This document shows, one piece after another, positions 61,695-64,000 of a stretch of 64,000 bases of DNA. Below the pieces are notes generated by a model. That model ran no database searches, had not been told where the DNA came from, and was given only the letters and a program-made list of their open reading frames with translations. A program made the position numbers and the translations under genes. Source of the stretch: Pseudomonas frederiksbergensis. Lineage in GTDB: Bacteria > Pseudomonadota > Gammaproteobacteria > Pseudomonadales > Pseudomonadaceae. Each line of letters opens with the position of its first letter. The first letter of the stretch is position 1. The stretch is from contig NZ_MOBR01000040.1 in assembly GCF_003732705.1 (NCBI RefSeq), forward strand, positions 248,001 to 312,000. The letters run 5' to 3'.

Positions 61695-62906
61695 ATGAAT
61701 GAAACCACAGTCGACCCGCTGGCCTGGGTCAACGGCAGCGATGCCCCGGAAAAGTCCGTGATCAATGTAGGCTTCATGGCCTTGAGCGACTGCGCCCCGG
61801 TGGTGGTCGCCGCCACCCAGGGTTTCGCCCAACCCTATGGCCTGACCCTGAACCTCAAGCGCCAGTCATCCTGGGCCAACCTGCGGGACAAACTGGTCAG
61901 CGGCGAACTCGACGCCGCCCACAGCCTCTACGGCCTGATTTACGCCGTGCACCTGGGCATCGGCGGCGTCGCGCCCACGGACATGGCGGTGCTGATGGGC
62001 CTGAACCAGAATGGCCAGAGCATCAACCTGTCCCACGGCTTGCAAGCCTTGGGGGTGACCAGTCCTGAAGCATTGCACCTGCGCGTGCACCAAACTCGCC
62101 CAAAACTGACCTTCGCCCAGACCTTTCCGACCGGCACCCACGCCATGTGGTTGTATTACTGGCTGGCGAGCCAGGGTATTCATCCGTTGCACGATGTCGA
62201 CAGCGTGGTCGTGCCACCGCCGCAAATGGTGGCTCACCTTCAGGCCGGGCGGATCGACGGTTTCTGCGTCGGTGAGCCGTGGTGCGCCAGTGCGGTCAAT
62301 CAAAACCTCGGCTTTACCCTGGCGACGACCCAGAGCATCTGGCCCGATCACCCGGAAAAAGTCCTCGGTTGCACCCGCGCTTTTGTCGAGCAATACCCCA
62401 ACACCGCCCGGGCGCTGGTGATGGCGATCCTCGAAGCCAGCCGCTTTATCGAAGACAGCCCGGAAAACCGCAGCAGCACCGCGCGACTGCTGAGCGCCCC
62501 CGAGTATCTCGACGCGCCCCTGGACTGCATCGAACCGCGACTGCTGGGGGATTACGCCGACGGCCTGGGCAATCGTTGGCAAGACCCGCACGCCTTGCGC
62601 TTCCATGGCGGCGGCGAGGTCAATCTGCCGTATCTGTCCGATGGCATGTGGTTCATGACCCAGTTCCGCCGCTGGGGCTTGTTGCGCGAGGACCCGGATT
62701 ACCTCGGCGTGGCCCGCAAAGTCCAGCAACTGGACTTGTATCGTGAGGCCGCGACCGCTGTGGGCGTGGCTGCCTGGGGCCAGGAAATGCGCAGCAGTCA
62801 ATTGATCGACGGCAAAGTCTGGGACGGCTCGGACCCGGCCGGCTACGCCCGTGGTTTCAAGCTCCACGCCATGAGCGACAGCCCCCATCGATTGGCCAGC
62901 CGCTGA
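61695..62906 (+). CDS. nasS: Nitrate sensor NasS (CmpA/NrtA family)
   Basis: A 403-residue NrtA-like binding protein without a signal peptide, which separates cytoplasmic NasS sensors from periplasmic transport proteins. Recognised segments: VINVGFMALSDCAPVVVAAT, QSSWANLRDKLVSGELDAAH, GIGGVAPTDMAVLMGLNQNG and RIDGFCVGEPWCASAV (anion site). In characterised systems, NasS binds nitrate and then frees NasT. Start ATG 61695 follows AAGG directly after the leader terminator. It is 15 nt upstream of nasT. Confidence 0.92.
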   Translation: MNETTVDPLAWVNGSDAPEKSVINVGFMALSDCAPVVVAATQGFAQPYGLTLNLKRQSSWANLRDKLVSGELDAAHSLYGLIYAVHLGIGGVAPTDMAVLMGLNQNGQSINLSHGLQALGVTSPEALHLRVHQTRPKLTFAQTFPTGTHAMWLYYWLASQGIHPLHDVDSVVVPPPQMVAHLQAGRIDGFCVGEPWCASAVNQNLGFTLATTQSIWPDHPEKVLGCTRAFVEQYPNTARALVMAILEASRFIEDSPENRSSTARLLSAPEYLDAPLDCIEPRLLGDYADGLGNRWQDPHALRFHGGGEVNLPYLSDGMWFMTQFRRWGLLREDPDYLGVARKVQQLDLYREAATAVGVAAWGQEMRSSQLIDGKVWDGSDPAGYARGFKLHAMSDSPHRLASR

Positions 62907-62921
62907 CAGGAGCCCACCCAC

Positions 62922-63497
62922 ATGTTGCGTATCCTGCTGATCAACGACACCGCGAAGAAAGTCGGCCGCCTCAAAGCCGCCCTGACCGAGGCCGGGTTTG
63001 AGGTCATCGACGAATCCGGCCTGACCATCGACCTGCCCGCGCGCGTCGAAACGGTGCGTCCGGACGTGATTCTGATCGATACCGAGTCACCCAGCCGCGA
63101 TGTGATGGAGCAAGTGGTCTTGGTCACTCGCGACCAGCCCCGGCCGATCGTGATGTTCACCGACGAACACGACCCCGGCGTAATGCGTCAGGCGATCAAG
63201 TCCGGGGTCAGTGCCTACATTGTCGAGGGCATTCACGCACAACGTTTGCAGCCGATTCTCGACGTGGCCATGGCGCGGTTTGAAAGCGACCAGGCCTTGC
63301 GGGCTCAGCTCCACGCCCGGGATCAGCAACTGGCCGAGCGCAAGCGCATCGAGCTGGCCAAGGGGCTGTTGATGAAAATGAAAGACTGCAATGAAGAAGA
63401 GGCCTACACCTTGATGCGCCGCCAGGCCATGAGCCGCCAGCAGAAGCTGATACAGGTGGCGGAGCAGATTATTGCCATGAGTGAGTTGCTCGGCTAA
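62922..63497 (+). CDS. nasT: ANTAR antiterminator NasT
   Basis: A 191-residue response-regulator-like protein. The N-terminal receiver-like domain (1-125; ILLINDTAKKVGRLKAALTE, DVILIDTESPSR) is followed by a coiled coil and the C-terminal ANTAR RNA-binding domain (about 135-190; ERKRIELAKGLLMKMKDCNE, EEAYTLMRRQAMSRQQKL). NasT binds paired hexaloop hairpins in leader RNA and blocks terminator formation. NasS holds it inactive without nitrate. Confidence 0.95.
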   Translation: MLRILLINDTAKKVGRLKAALTEAGFEVIDESGLTIDLPARVETVRPDVILIDTESPSRDVMEQVVLVTRDQPRPIVMFTDEHDPGVMRQAIKSGVSAYIVEGIHAQRLQPILDVAMARFESDQALRAQLHARDQQLAERKRIELAKGLLMKMKDCNEEEAYTLMRRQAMSRQQKLIQVAEQIIAMSELLG

Positions 63498-63499
63498 CC

Positions 63500-63610
63500 G
63501 ATCGTTCCCACGCTCCGCGTGGGAATGCCGCCATGGACGCTCCGCGTCCGCCTTGTGATGTGACGCAGAGCGTCACGGGATGCATTCCCACGCAGAGCGT
63601 GGGAACGATC
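63500..63610. repeat. Nested palindromic repeat, ~105 bp family, copy 7
   Basis: GATCGTTCCCACGCTCCGCG opens and GCAGAGCGTGGGAACGATC closes. It lies two bases after nasT and ends 10 bp before the next sigma-54 promoter. Confidence 0.92.
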
Positions 63611-63620
63611 ATGCTGGATG

Positions 63621-63636
63621 TGGCACAAATCTCGCT
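63621..63636 (+). promoter_or_regulatory. Sigma-54 promoter of the transporter gene
   Basis: TGGCACAAATCTCGCT has GG (63622-63623) and GC (63634-63635) exactly ten bases apart. Transcription would start near 63647, just before the first leader hairpin. Confidence 0.75.
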
Positions 63637-63650
63637 AAGTAATCGGTACA

Positions 63651-63735
63651 GGTAACCAACGGCGGTTGCCCCACCTACGACAAAGACGTCGCTCACCTCG
63701 TTCGCCCATGGCGGATCAGGTAGCGGCGTTTTTTT
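63651..63735 (+). promoter_or_regulatory. NasT-responsive leader with two ANTAR-target hairpins and terminator
   Basis: P1 (63651-63670) pairs GGTAACC with GGTTGCC around the hexaloop AACGGC. P2 (63678-63691) pairs CGAC with GTCG around AAAGAC. Both loops have A1 and G4. The terminator pairs ACGTCGCT (63686-63693) with AGCGGCGT (63722-63729), extended by ACCT/AGGT, then a T run to 63735. The terminator 5' arm covers P2, so binding of NasT to P1-P2 would prevent termination. Confidence 0.82.
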
Positions 63736-63835
63736 GTTTTGGCCCCAGGGATCGGGGCCGGTGGTGCGGCCGTAGCGGCGCCCCACCTGCAAGCTCATGA
63801 CTCCTTCTCGAGACTCCCAACAGCTGAGGTGCGCG

Positions 63836-64000
63836 ATGAATTCAAGCTTCTGGAAATCCGGCCATGCCCCGACCTTGTTCGCGGCTTTCCTCTATTTCGA
63901 CCTGAGCTTTATGGTCTGGTACCTGCTCGGCCCGTTGGCGGTGCAAATCGCCGCTGACCTGCACCTGACCACGCAACAGCGCGGGATGGTGGTGGCCACG
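63836..64000 (+). CDS. Nitrate/nitrite MFS transporter, N-terminal fragment
   Basis: The first 55 codons of a gene running out of the window. MNSSFWKSGHAPTLFAAFLY, then FDLSFMVWYLLGPLAVQIA and DLHLTTQQRGMVVAT match the first helix and following loop of NarK/NasA-type nitrate transporters of the major facilitator superfamily. The ATG follows GCTGAGGTG. The upstream NasT-type leader and sigma-54 promoter point to assimilatory nitrate uptake. Confidence 0.88.
   Translation, partial: MNSSFWKSGHAPTLFAAFLYFDLSFMVWYLLGPLAVQIAADLHLTTQQRGMVVAT

Overview
The window is a gene-dense, GC-rich chromosomal segment of a fluorescent Pseudomonas (P. fluorescens group). The evidence is two tandem cbb3 oxidase operons followed by ccoGHIS, hemN, anr and apt, the aer-acnA neighbourhood, the smc-zipA-ligA and dnaX-ybaB-recR blocks, an xdhABC-guaD purine cluster, and very many REP-type repeats typical of this group. 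I see no tRNA, rRNA operon, CRISPR array, transposase or complete prophage.

Layout. 1-3.5 kb: the 3' end of acnA, a triple REPIN cluster, a CPBP membrane protease and the aerotaxis receptor gene aer. 3.5-4.8 kb: two tandem paralogous genes of unknown function, each behind the same extended palindrome with lux-box geometry (CTG-N10-CAG). 5-24.5 kb: the microaerobic respiration block, with a small hydrolase, ccoNOQP (second-type copy), ccoNOQP (first-type copy), an inserted segment carrying a toxin-antitoxin pair and a secreted metallophosphoesterase, then ccoGHIS, a TauE/SafE-like protein, hemN, a small unknown protein, anr and apt. Anr-type boxes precede hemN (perfect), ccoG and, in weaker form, the second ccoN. 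24.6-33.2 kb: acyl-CoA dehydrogenase, recR, an NADP-dependent oxidoreductase, ybaB, dnaX, a periplasmic binding protein and a PAS-GGDEF-EAL protein. 33.5-43.4 kb: an XRE regulator, the 4.5S RNA, a zinc metallopeptidase, ligA, zipA, smc and a GntR regulator. 43.6-52.4 kb: xdhABC, guaD, a second GntR regulator and a BenE-family permease, together a purine catabolism locus. 52.4-61.5 kb: yggL, a PBP4-type peptidase, a large CHASE/PAS/GGDEF cyclase, rlmKL, rmf with its structured leader, and pyrD. 61.5-64 kb: nasS, nasT and the start of a nitrate/nitrite transporter.

How the parts work together. Anr senses low oxygen and probably drives the cbb3 assembly genes and the oxygen-independent haem enzyme HemN, all encoded beside it. 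Xanthine dehydrogenase (XdhAB, matured by XdhC) and guanine deaminase feed purine breakdown; the divergent GntR gene probably acts on a pair of TGAC-N6-GTCA sites before xdhA. NasS and NasT form a nitrate-responsive antitermination switch.

Most interesting signals. (1) nasS is itself preceded by a sigma-54 promoter, two hexaloop hairpins of ANTAR-target type and an overlapping terminator. This is the same arrangement as in the downstream transporter leader and implies that NasT antiterminates its own operon. (2) The paired lux-box promoters drive a tandem family of unknown proteins with no LuxR or LuxI gene in view. (3) A toxin-antitoxin module is bracketed by a 76-bp duplication of the ccoP gene end. 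(4) Seven copies of a ~105-bp nested palindrome occur, two of them inside operons (ccoH-ccoI and xdhB-xdhC).
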